From the NCBI RefSeq assembly GCF_014334135.1, contig NZ_CP060497.1:682001-746000 (forward strand): 64,000 bases of DNA, written 5' to 3'. Within the stretch, counting starts at the first letter, position 1. Each line of letters begins with the position of its first letter. The DNA comes from Olivibacter sp. SDN3 (GTDB lineage Bacteria; Bacteroidota; Bacteroidia; Sphingobacteriales; Sphingobacteriaceae). Below, one piece after another: positions 44,512-52,497 of the stretch. Both the position numbers and the translations under genes were made by a program. The notes under the pieces are model-generated. The model was not told where the DNA came from. It saw only the letters and a program-made list of their open reading frames with translations, and searched no databases.

Positions 44512-45276
44512 TTAATTATTCAATGTAATAAATCCACCGTCAATAGGATAGTCATTCCCCGTGATAAAGCCAGCCTCGTCTGAACACAAATACAATGCGA
44601 GTGAAGCAATTTCTTCCGGTTTCGCCATCCGACCAATCGGTTGGCTGGCCGCCAGTTTTGCAAACATTTCTTCCTCTTTGCCTGGGTAATTCTTAGCAAT
44701 AAAGCCATCCACGAAAGGGGTATGCACTCGCGCCGGAGAGATACTGTTACAACGTATGCCATCTTTCAGGTAGTCGCGGGCTACGGAAAGCGTCATCGCA
44801 TATATAGCTCCTTTACTCATAGAATAAGCAAAACGATCGGCCAACCCAACATGTGCAGCAATGGAAGCCATATTCAGAATAGCTCCGCCTCCCTGCTCTT
44901 TCATCAATGGTACCACACCGAATAAAGCATTATAAGCTCCCTTAACATTTACGTTGTACACCCGGTCGAAATCAGCCGTACCACAATTTTCCAAATTGCC
45001 CACATGAGCAATACCTGCATTATTTACTAAAACATCAATTCTATCAATACCCTCGATCACCTTAACTACATCCGCTTGTTCACTAACGTCTACACCATGG
45101 GCAAAAGCAGCTCCACCTGCTGCAATAATCTCCTTAGCTACAGCTTCTGCGGCTTCATGATTTAATTCTAAAATATGTACAATTGCTCCGCTTTGCCCAA
45201 ACAATAAACTGATTGCCTTTCCGATCCCACTTCCCCCTCCTGTGATCAGGGCTGTTTTACCTGTTAATTTTAACAT
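44512..45276 (-). CDS. SDR-family dehydrogenase, probable 2-keto-3-deoxy-L-fuconate dehydrogenase
   Basis: A 254-residue short-chain dehydrogenase with complete motifs: TGGGSGIG (12-19), NNAG (85-88), Ser138 in NMASIA, and YSMSK (Tyr151, Lys155). NISPARVHTPF and the C-terminal YPIDGGFI are usual for this group. In the non-phosphorylative L-fucose route an SDR oxidises 2-keto-3-deoxy-L-fuconate at C4 to feed the FAH-family hydrolase encoded next. It lies between the dehydratase and the hydrolase. The two SDRs of the operon could in principle swap roles; the assignment is by gene order and similarity of type only. Confidence 0.85.
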   Translation of the reverse strand: MLKLTGKTALITGGGSGIGKAISLLFGQSGAIVHILELNHEAAEAVAKEIIAAGGAAFAHGVDVSEQADVVKVIEGIDRIDVLVNNAGIAHVGNLENCGTADFDRVYNVNVKGAYNALFGVVPLMKEQGGGAILNMASIAAHVGLADRFAYSMSKGAIYAMTLSVARDYLKDGIRCNSISPARVHTPFVDGFIAKNYPGKEEEMFAKLAASQPIGRMAKPEEIASLALYLCSDEAGFITGNDYPIDGGFITLNN

Positions 45277-45369
45277 ATTTATAAGATTTAGTTATGTTAC
45301 TTTTTTGTAAATGAACATTTCTTATCATGAACTGTTGATACTGTTTACTATTTATACTACAGAACACCA

Positions 45370-47028
45370 TTATAAAGATACACCTCTTCTCCAAGGTATA
45401 AAATCATCTTGCCCTAATTGAACAGCTTTTGGAATGATATTACCGCTGGCCACCTCTATTACATAATCCAAAATGCGCGCAGCATTTTCTTCGATTGTTT
45501 CTTCACCCTCGATGATTGTTCCGCAATTAATATCTATAATATCGGGCATGCGCTCGTAGGTCTTCGTATTTGTAGAAAGCTTAATCACCGGTGTTATGGG
45601 ATTACCCGTTGGTGTGCCGAGCCCTGTTGTGAACAATACCACGTTCGCACCTGCTCCCACTTCAGCCGTTGTGCTTTCTACATCATTACCTGGAGTACAA
45701 AGCAGATTCAAACCCGGCTTATTGGCCAGACCTGGGTAATCTACTACTGCCGTCACTGGAGAAGAGCCTCCTTTTTTGGCTGCTCCAGCAGATTTTATTG
45801 CATCTGTAATCAGTCCGTCACGTATATTCCCGGGTGATGGATTTGCATAAAAACCACTGCCATCTTGTTCTGCCTTTGCATTATAGGTTTGCATAAGCTC
45901 CATAAACCGTAATGCTGTTTTTTCATCAACACATCGATCACTCAACTCTTGTTCTACCCCACACAGCTCCGGAAACTCTGCTAAAATCACTGATCCTCCC
46001 ATTGTTACCAACATATCTGAAACATAACCTAATGCAGGGTTTGCAGATATACCCGAAAAACCATCGGAACCTCCGCATTCCAAACCTATACATAATTTAT
46101 CTAAACCTGCTGGTCTGCGTTCCTGTTTATTTGCCGTCATTAAACCGGTAAAGGTATGTTTGAGTGCTTCCTGTAATAATATGTTCTCCGAACCTATCTT
46201 CTGTTGCTCGAAAATATACAATGGCTTATCAAAGTTTGGATCTCTCCGCATGATTTCCTTCTTTAAAATCGACGCTTGCGCATGCTGGCAACCCAAACTT
46301 AATATCGTAGCTCCAGCTACATTAGGATGCGTAATATATCCGGCCAACAAACCACATAATGCATCAGAATCCATACGCGTGCCACCACAGCCCATATCAT
46401 GGTTTAGAAACTTAATGCCGTCTACATTGGTAAACAGTCTCTCCTGTTCACCGTCCTTATCAGTCGCTTTGAGATCAGCAGAAAGTATTTCCTCCATAGA
46501 GGCACCTGCTCTGTATAGGCTGATCAACTTATCGACCTCCGGCTCATAACTTCTAGCCCTCTTGAAACCTAATTTCTGTTCAAAGGCTTCTTTCATTACC
46601 AACACATTTCTATTCTCACAAAAGACCAAAGGGATTACCAGCCAGTAATTGGCGGTACCAACACTTCCATTACTTCTATGGTAACCCATAAACACTTTAT
46701 CGGTAAAGGACGATACATCCGGTTGGCTCCATTGTATTTTACGTTTACCCAACTTAAAGGTATTAGCTGCATGATAAATGTTTTCGGTCGTAATAACTTC
46801 TCCCTTTTTCAGCGCTCTCTTCGTTTTCCCCACAAGCACACCATACATAAAAATTTCTTGCTCGTCAGCTAACTCACCTATGGTAAACTTATGTTTTGCA
46901 GCAACTGTTCCCGGTAAAACAATTGTTTTACCTTCGAACGTAATATGCTCGCCAGCGGCTAAATCTTGTAAAGCCACCAATACATTATCATTGGGGTGAA
47001 TTTGTAAAATTTTTTGTTTATTGTTCAT
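45370..47028 (-). CDS. UxaA-family (altronate/galactarate dehydratase type) sugar-acid dehydratase
   Basis: A 552-residue protein with an N-terminal SAF domain (about 10-95, HPNDNVLVALQDLAAGEHI) and a large C-terminal UxaA domain with GYHRSNGSVGTANYW, LNHDMGCGGT, GLECGGSDGFSGISANP and FTTGLGTPTGNPITP. Family members dehydrate altronate or galactarate with Fe or Mn; a split UxaA pair is part of the Campylobacter L-fucose locus. Here it should make 2-keto-3-deoxy-L-fuconate from L-fuconate, replacing the enolase-type dehydratase of the Xanthomonas pathway. It follows the mutarotase by 36 bp. Confidence 0.88.
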   Translation of the reverse strand: MNNKQKILQIHPNDNVLVALQDLAAGEHITFEGKTIVLPGTVAAKHKFTIGELADEQEIFMYGVLVGKTKRALKKGEVITTENIYHAANTFKLGKRKIQWSQPDVSSFTDKVFMGYHRSNGSVGTANYWLVIPLVFCENRNVLVMKEAFEQKLGFKRARSYEPEVDKLISLYRAGASMEEILSADLKATDKDGEQERLFTNVDGIKFLNHDMGCGGTRMDSDALCGLLAGYITHPNVAGATILSLGCQHAQASILKKEIMRRDPNFDKPLYIFEQQKIGSENILLQEALKHTFTGLMTANKQERRPAGLDKLCIGLECGGSDGFSGISANPALGYVSDMLVTMGGSVILAEFPELCGVEQELSDRCVDEKTALRFMELMQTYNAKAEQDGSGFYANPSPGNIRDGLITDAIKSAGAAKKGGSSPVTAVVDYPGLANKPGLNLLCTPGNDVESTTAEVGAGANVVLFTTGLGTPTGNPITPVIKLSTNTKTYERMPDIIDINCGTIIEGEETIEENAARILDYVIEVASGNIIPKAVQLGQDDFIPWRRGVSL

Positions 47029-47064
47029 CTGTAAATAATCTTCATATATCGGTCAGATGGAGGC

Positions 47065-47418
47065 CTATCGGATAAACGAACTTTTTTTTGTCAGTTTAAA
47101 GATCTCCTCCATTAGCAGCCATTTTTCTCCCGCTTTCGCTTCCGGTAGCGGCTGTTGAAATTTCCACATCAAAGCCTCCCACTCCTGAACTTTAGCATTT
47201 GCACTGTCTCTCTTTCCTTTTTCCTCGAAACTGAAGTCATCTGCCACATCCATCGTCATAAACAACCTATTGCCTAGTCTATAAATACGCATATCTAGAA
47301 TTCCCGCATCGATAATCGATTGTCTCACCTCCGGCCAAATCTGTTGATGGTAACGCTCGTACTCCGCTATCAAATCAGGATCGTCCTTTAAATCTAGCGT
47401 TAATGCATATGTTTTCAT
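47065..47418 (-). CDS. L-rhamnose/L-fucose mutarotase family protein (RhaM-like)
   Basis: A 117-residue ferredoxin-like mutarotase. The family pattern is seen in ALTLDLKDDPDLIAEYERYHQQIWPEV, with the likely catalytic Tyr and His, and in MRIYRLGNRLFMTMDV and WEALMWKFQQPLP. It interconverts alpha and beta anomers, supplying the anomer preferred by the dehydrogenase. It lies 12 bp after the FucP-type permease and before the dehydratase, so it is probably an L-fucose or D-arabinose mutarotase rather than part of rhamnose catabolism; no rhamnose genes are nearby. Confidence 0.9.
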   Translation of the reverse strand: MKTYALTLDLKDDPDLIAEYERYHQQIWPEVRQSIIDAGILDMRIYRLGNRLFMTMDVADDFSFEEKGKRDSANAKVQEWEALMWKFQQPLPEAKAGEKWLLMEEIFKLTKKSSFIR

Positions 47419-47430
47419 CAGTTATCTTAT

Positions 47431-48699
47431 TTATATTTTTAATTTATACCCCTTCACCCCGTAATATAAAACCACTAAAAAGCACAGCAAAGGAACAATA
47501 TATGCTATTTGTATACTCTGAACAGCCACCGAAACCAACCCCATCAGCACAGGAATAATAGCTCCCCCTATTATAGCCATTACCAAAAATGAAGAAGCTA
47601 TTTTTGTTTCTTCATTGCTTAAGCCTTTTATTCCCAGCGAAAAAATAGTTGGGTACATAATTGACATAAAAAAAGGCACAGCAACCAAAGCGTACAAGGC
47701 AACATCCCCTGAACTAACAACGGCCAGCAAGCAAAGGAGCACACATAACAACCCATATACGGCCAACAAAGAAGCGGGCTTTACGTACTTCATGAGAAAG
47801 GTGCCGCTAAATCTTCCCAACATAAAACCAACCATTGCAACAGATCCGAATAAATATGCCGCGTTTTTTTCGCCCATATTGGCTACGTAATTGGCATATC
47901 GTATAAAGAAGCTACCGACGCCAACCTGGGCGCCTACGTAAAAGAACTGGCTAATTACCGCCCAGGTAAAATGGCTATATTTGAAAACTTTAAAGGAAAA
48001 ATTCACACCAACGGTATGTGCGTCATTCACGCCTTCATCATCATCATTCCCTTCGGGTAGTCGTGTAAAAATAAATAGCAGCAGCAGTAATAATACAACG
48101 GCGGTTATCACCAAATAAGGTATTTTAACCGTATCAGCCTCTGATTGCAAGTAGTTATTCAAGGCCGTATCGCCCATTGCAGCTAATTCATCCGGACTAT
48201 GCTCAATACCGGAAAGAATGAACTTACCCCCTAATATTGGCGCTACAACCGCGCCCAGTCCGTTAAAAGATTGTGCGAAATTTAATCGTTGTGTTGCATT
48301 CTCCTTATCTCCCAATATGGAAATATAGGGATTAGCCACTGTTTCTAAAAAAGTAGCCCCCGCCGCAATAACAAAAATGGCTGCCAAAAAAAACACATAA
48401 CTTCTCTCCGAAGCGGCAGGAATAACCAGTAGAGCACCTAAAGCATACAAAATCAGACCCAATAGAATCCCTCTCTTATAACCATAACGCTGCATGTATA
48501 ACCCGGCAGGAATCGCCACAACAAAATAGCTGATATAAGCAGATGTGTCAATTAACGATGACTGAAAATCGTCCAGTGAAAAAGCTTTTCTTAGATGTGG
48601 TATTAATATCGGGTTAAGATTATGCAACAATGCCCATAAAAAAAATAAGGAGGTTACAAGTATAACAGGTATCAGTGTGCTTTTTTTAGACATAAACAT
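47431..48699 (-). CDS. FucP-type sugar:proton symporter (MFS), copy 2
   Basis: A 422-residue MFS protein of the FucP family: LFFLWALLHNLNPILIPHLRKAF in helix 1, AAGATFLETVANPYISILG with the helix-4 Glu, LNFAQSFNGLGAVVAP, and FFMSIMYPTIFSLGIKGLS. It is shorter than and clearly diverged from the copy at 30214-31560, and it lacks the Asp-containing helix-1 segment of that copy (LNPIL in place of LLDVL). This may change sugar or proton coupling. It is first in the operon with mutarotase, dehydratase and downstream enzymes, and divergent from an AraC regulator. The third-codon Met is an alternative start. Confidence 0.9.
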   Translation of the reverse strand: MFMSKKSTLIPVILVTSLFFLWALLHNLNPILIPHLRKAFSLDDFQSSLIDTSAYISYFVVAIPAGLYMQRYGYKRGILLGLILYALGALLVIPAASERSYVFFLAAIFVIAAGATFLETVANPYISILGDKENATQRLNFAQSFNGLGAVVAPILGGKFILSGIEHSPDELAAMGDTALNNYLQSEADTVKIPYLVITAVVLLLLLLFIFTRLPEGNDDDEGVNDAHTVGVNFSFKVFKYSHFTWAVISQFFYVGAQVGVGSFFIRYANYVANMGEKNAAYLFGSVAMVGFMLGRFSGTFLMKYVKPASLLAVYGLLCVLLCLLAVVSSGDVALYALVAVPFFMSIMYPTIFSLGIKGLSNEETKIASSFLVMAIIGGAIIPVLMGLVSVAVQSIQIAYIVPLLCFLVVLYYGVKGYKLKI

Positions 48700-48736
48700 T
48701 TATTAGGTTTGATTTCAAAGCATAAACTTATTTACA

Positions 48737-48782
48737 TTGGCAAGCCAATACAAAGTAAGGTATTTACGATACTAAATACCTT
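48737..48782. promoter_or_regulatory. Inverted repeats in the fucP2/araC divergent promoter
   Basis: Two elements lie between the divergent genes: ttggcaagccaa (48737-48748, 5-bp perfect arms) and aaggtattt (48757-48765) with aaatacctt (48774-48782), 9-bp perfect arms 8 bp apart. They are candidate binding sites for the AraC-type regulator at 48963. Confidence 0.45.
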
Positions 48783-48962
48783 TGTAATTTTGGCTAATTA
48801 TTCAGCTATTTTAGCATATATAACTTATATTTGCTCTATCGCTTGATTATACAACTTAATAAAGATGAACCGTCCATGTTTGAATTTCATTAGTATCTTA
48901 AAAAATGTAAATTTCAGGCAAGATAAGTTCCAGCTGACAAAAAAACGAATAACCATAAACAA

Positions 48963-49838
48963 ATGAAACCTCAGTTATTAAAACTTAGCACTGCACCGGC
49001 ACAATCATTTAGTGTACGACAGGATTTCGTCCCCTACATCAATAACAGGTGGCATTATCATTCCGAGGTAGAGCTTATTCATTTCTATAAAGGAAAAGGC
49101 ACACAATTTATCGGTGATCAGATTAATCACTTCAATTCGGGAGATATCGTTTTAGTTGGCTCACAGTTACCCCATTATTGGCGTTTTGATGATCACTATT
49201 TCGATGAAAGTAACCAAGAACGGGCTGATGTACGTGTTGCGCATTTCAATGAATGTTTTTGGGGGAAAGAGTTTTTGGAGTTGCCCGAAAACCTGAACAT
49301 CAAGCAACTACTTGATAAAGCACGGCTGGGTGTTCAAGTAACGGGGAGGGCAAAACATAAAGTGGCGGAGATTCTACAAGAATTACTGGATGCTGAAGGA
49401 ACAAGACGGATTCTATTGCTCATTGAAGCATTAAACGCCATTGCTTCAGAATGTACCCATCAACAGATTTCTTCCATAGGTTTTCATCCAAATATGCAAG
49501 ATGAGGAAAAAGGCCGGATCAATACTATTTTCGATTACACCTTAAGCCATTTTAAGCAAAAAATAAGCCTAGAAGACATCTCCGCCGTTGCAGGTATCAG
49601 TTCAAACTCTTTTTGTCGGTATTTTAAATCTAAAACGGGAAAAACCTATTCCAGATTTCTTTTAGAGATCAGGGTAGGTCATGCCTGTAAGCTACTGATA
49701 GAAAACAAGATGAGTGTTAAGCAATTATGTTACGAAAGTGGTTTCAATAATTTTGCCAGCTTCCATAAGTATTTTAAACAAATCACGGGAAAAAGCCCCT
49801 TGACTTATCAAAGGGCTTTCTTAAAAAAAGATAACTAA
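48963..49838 (+). CDS. AraC-family transcriptional regulator
   Basis: A 291-residue regulator. The N-terminal cupin-like effector domain (about 20-90) has RWHYHSEVELIHFYKGKGTQFIG and SGDIVLVGSQLPHYW. The C-terminal double HTH (about 190-288) has ISLEDISAVAGISSNSFCRYFKSKTGKTYSRFL and MSVKQLCYESGFNNFASFHKYFKQITGKSPL. It is divergent from the fucP2-mutarotase-dehydratase operon across 263 bp with inverted repeats, so it probably activates that operon in response to L-fucose, D-arabinose or a pathway intermediate. Confidence 0.93.
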   Translation: MKPQLLKLSTAPAQSFSVRQDFVPYINNRWHYHSEVELIHFYKGKGTQFIGDQINHFNSGDIVLVGSQLPHYWRFDDHYFDESNQERADVRVAHFNECFWGKEFLELPENLNIKQLLDKARLGVQVTGRAKHKVAEILQELLDAEGTRRILLLIEALNAIASECTHQQISSIGFHPNMQDEEKGRINTIFDYTLSHFKQKISLEDISAVAGISSNSFCRYFKSKTGKTYSRFLLEIRVGHACKLLIENKMSVKQLCYESGFNNFASFHKYFKQITGKSPLTYQRAFLKKDN

Positions 49839-49881
49839 ATTGCTTTTTTATGAGCATTTACTTTTGTAGATGAATTTAGTT
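49833..49881. terminator. Bidirectional terminator between convergent genes
   Basis: Arms aactaaatt (49833-49841) and aatttagtt (49873-49881) are perfect complements. The left arm contains the AraC stop codon (TAA 49836-49838) and the right arm abuts the stop of the minus-strand gene at 49882. A run of seven T follows on the minus strand and TTATTTTG on the plus strand. Confidence 0.6.
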
Positions 49882-50733
49882 TTATTTTGTTGCGTCGCAA
49901 ACCCCTCTGAAGTAACCTACAGATTCTGCTATTCCTGCCAAGGGGTCTTTCATATCTTTTTCGTATTCTAAACTACATGAACCCTTGTAGTTTATTTTTC
50001 TAAGCATTTTGACGAATGCAGGTATATCAATTATACCTCGACCCAACTCACAGGTTGTTCCTTCAGCCTTTGCCTCAGTTACGTTCTTTAAATGCAAATC
50101 AAAAATCCGTTTACGATATTTTTGCAGATCTGCCACCGAATCGTGCCCATCGCGCTTATTATGCCCCATATCAAAACATATTCCAACCCGCTCGTCGAGG
50201 TTTTCAATTAGCTTATAAATAACCGACGCATTGGGATAAAGCTTATCCTCGGGGCCGTGATTATGAATCGCATAACGGATATTATGTTCTTTTGCCTTTT
50301 CCGAAACATAGGCCAAATCTTCGTGATTGGGTATACCAACAATTAAATCAACCCCAACCCGTTTGGCATAGTCAAAAGCATTGTCGATTTCTTCCTTGTT
50401 TTTTGTATAAATCGGTCCGACGCCATATCCCGTTACGTTGTATGACTTTAACTTCTCATGAAAAGCAGCTATCTGCTCCGCAGTGCTGTCATAAGGTAAA
50501 TGAAAGTCTTTTATGCAGAGATAACGGACGTCTACCTTCTTCATCATCTCCAATGATTCGTCAAGATTAAAGTTAATAAAACTATACCCTGCGATTCCAA
50601 GCTTAAGGTCGTCTTCTAATGGTTTAGATGATCTATGCTCCGTTTCCTTTGCCAACAAATCAGGAACGTTTAACATGGTGCCAGCCAACGCACCTACTAT
50701 GCTTTTTTGCAGAAAACTTCTTCGTGTGTTCAT
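49882..50733 (-). CDS. Exported sugar-phosphate isomerase/epimerase-like TIM-barrel protein
   Basis: A 283-residue xylose-isomerase-like TIM barrel behind a twin-arginine-type signal (NTRRSFLQKSIVGALAGTML). Metal-site blocks are YAIHNHGPED, VGICFDMGHNKRDG, RIFDLHLKNV and SCSLEYEKD, the usual Glu/Asp/His pattern. The signal argues against a phosphorylated substrate. In Bacteroides, related exported proteins act with Gfo/Idh dehydrogenases on 3-keto-glycosides. Here the partner would be the Gfo/Idh-like lipoprotein directly upstream (22 bp). Confidence 0.87.
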   Translation of the reverse strand: MNTRRSFLQKSIVGALAGTMLNVPDLLAKETEHRSSKPLEDDLKLGIAGYSFINFNLDESLEMMKKVDVRYLCIKDFHLPYDSTAEQIAAFHEKLKSYNVTGYGVGPIYTKNKEEIDNAFDYAKRVGVDLIVGIPNHEDLAYVSEKAKEHNIRYAIHNHGPEDKLYPNASVIYKLIENLDERVGICFDMGHNKRDGHDSVADLQKYRKRIFDLHLKNVTEAKAEGTTCELGRGIIDIPAFVKMLRKINYKGSCSLEYEKDMKDPLAGIAESVGYFRGVCDATK

Positions 50734-50754
50734 TATTGCTATTAATGTTTTTGT

Positions 50755-52158
50755 TTATTTTTCTTTTTTTGCCAAAGACAACGCTTTCGTTGTTATATAG
50801 TATTTGGTCAACATGTTTGGCACTTCCCAATCAGGCAGTTTATTATTTGCTAAATAGGAGAGGAAATTTTCCGTTACCTGTGCAAAGTGTTCTTCATGGC
50901 TAGTGGTTAGTTCCTGCGGGATGATCACTTTGTAGTTACCTTCTTTTAGTTGCTCCACAGCAATACCTTTATATTTTCCTTCGAGTGCCTTCACTGCCTC
51001 CGCCACCTGTAGGTTAAAATCATCACGATCACCGTCCCGGCTTGTTTCAATATACAATACCGGCTTATAATTTTCTTCTGCACCCTGTTTTATCACCAGA
51101 TTCGCTTTCGTTCCACGCATAATAGAATAATGTGTATCACCAGTACCTTCCGGAGCTTCAAAATTCCATTTCACTAAAACCTTGGCATGGACACCTTTAA
51201 TGGTATAATTTATTTCACCATTCGCATAGACACCCAGTTCATTCTTGTCGTTGACATTATTTTGGAATTCATCGGGATAGGTTTCATTGGTAGCTTTCTT
51301 AAACTCATCGGCCTTTAACCAAGTAGCCCATCTCTTTGCATTCAACAGCTCGATATCCTTTTCATAATTAATCACTTGATCAGGGAAACCTTCCCATTGT
51401 ACCAAGTCTACCAAATGTGTAGTTACATCAACAATGCCTTCCCCCTGTTGGCTAACATCAAAAAACCAAGTAGGTCTGATCAACGGCTTGCCGGATACCG
51501 TCTTAAAGAAATGGTGAACACTTTCTTTGGTGATTGCCGGTTCTGCTAACGACCCTTTTTCCAGGGTACCGAAAAGCGATTCGATCTGCGAAAATTCTTT
51601 TTGCAAAGTGGCCGTAATTTCAAAACGTTCTGTCATGATATCGTATAATAACACGCCTTTCTCCTTTGCCTCAGCGAATGATTTTTCTAGTTCCCCAAAC
51701 CCTTCCTCATCAATTGCCATCGGCTTGTCGGCCAAAACATTTAGTCCTGCATCAATTGATTGGTTGATGTAATCAATTTTCCGCTTATTGTTCCCGGCGA
51801 GGACAACCACATTACCCTTTCTATCCTCGAGCATCTTCGCTAAGAAATCATCTCCGGTATACACTTCTTCCTTCCAGTGGGTAGGGTTAGTGGCATCATT
51901 ATTATAACCTTCAATAAGGTTTAGATGCGCTTTTAAATCGTTGTCTTCCGCTGGAGCGTACGCCTGTACCGTACTATTAACGCCAGGATACATTGATTTT
52001 TGCACCAAGGCAGCATGAAAATGACCAGGATCTAACGTGATTAGACTTATTTGTTCGTCCTGTCGACTATCTTCTTCTTTTTCTTGGTTGTTACACGCAG
52101 TCATCATAAGCCCAACTAACAAGGAGGCTGTTGTAATAAATTTGCTTTTAGTTATCAT
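50755..52158 (-). CDS. Gfo/Idh/MocA-type lipoprotein oxidoreductase
   Basis: A 467-residue protein with a lipobox at LMMTAC (Cys22). It has a Gfo/Idh layout with a degenerate nucleotide-binding start (SLITLDPGHFHAALVQ, no GxGxxG), an EKP-like motif as LADKPMAID, and VDVTTHLVDLVQW at the sugar-site position. The C-terminal half resembles the putative oxidoreductase C-terminal domain common in Bacteroidota. It is first in a two-gene operon with the TIM-barrel protein and divergent from LacI paralogue B. A role in oxidising or de-oxidising glycosides in the periplasm is inferred. Confidence 0.82.
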   Translation of the reverse strand: MITKSKFITTASLLVGLMMTACNNQEKEEDSRQDEQISLITLDPGHFHAALVQKSMYPGVNSTVQAYAPAEDNDLKAHLNLIEGYNNDATNPTHWKEEVYTGDDFLAKMLEDRKGNVVVLAGNNKRKIDYINQSIDAGLNVLADKPMAIDEEGFGELEKSFAEAKEKGVLLYDIMTERFEITATLQKEFSQIESLFGTLEKGSLAEPAITKESVHHFFKTVSGKPLIRPTWFFDVSQQGEGIVDVTTHLVDLVQWEGFPDQVINYEKDIELLNAKRWATWLKADEFKKATNETYPDEFQNNVNDKNELGVYANGEINYTIKGVHAKVLVKWNFEAPEGTGDTHYSIMRGTKANLVIKQGAEENYKPVLYIETSRDGDRDDFNLQVAEAVKALEGKYKGIAVEQLKEGNYKVIIPQELTTSHEEHFAQVTENFLSYLANNKLPDWEVPNMLTKYYITTKALSLAKKEK

Positions 52159-52497
52159 ATTTTATTTTTCACATCAAATGCACTGTTTCAATAGGTTAAA
52201 AAATATTATAGGTAAATATTATATTTCCTTTTTAATATTCAGGTTAAATTTACATTTTTTCCGATGTTTCAAACATCAGTTTTCGTATATAACTATATCA
52301 CCAATGCAATATGAGGTATTTTATAACGGTTCTTTTTTATACAATAATAGCCATCTCTCTACAATTTATTAACGGCTTTCCCATAAAAATTAACGACAAC
52401 GATGTCGTAGAAAAATTGAAAAACATTTGCCATAAGTTTAAAAAACATATTAAAACCTCGTTATTTTGAAGCATTATTTACAAACCTATCTGCTACT
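52159..52497. promoter_or_regulatory. Divergent promoter region with two palindromes
   Basis: A 339-bp AT-rich gap between the Gfo/Idh-like gene and LacI paralogue B, with no gene. It contains gatgtttcaaacatc (52263-52277, 7-bp arms around one base) and acgacaacgatgtcgt (52393-52408, 6-bp arms around ACGA). The latter has the central-CG geometry of LacI operators and lies 90 bp before the lacI start. Confidence 0.5.

Noticed and set aside
47065-47418. L-rhamnose catabolism based on the mutarotase family name
   Set aside because: No rhamnose isomerase, rhamnulokinase or aldolase is present; the neighbours are fuconate-type pathway genes.
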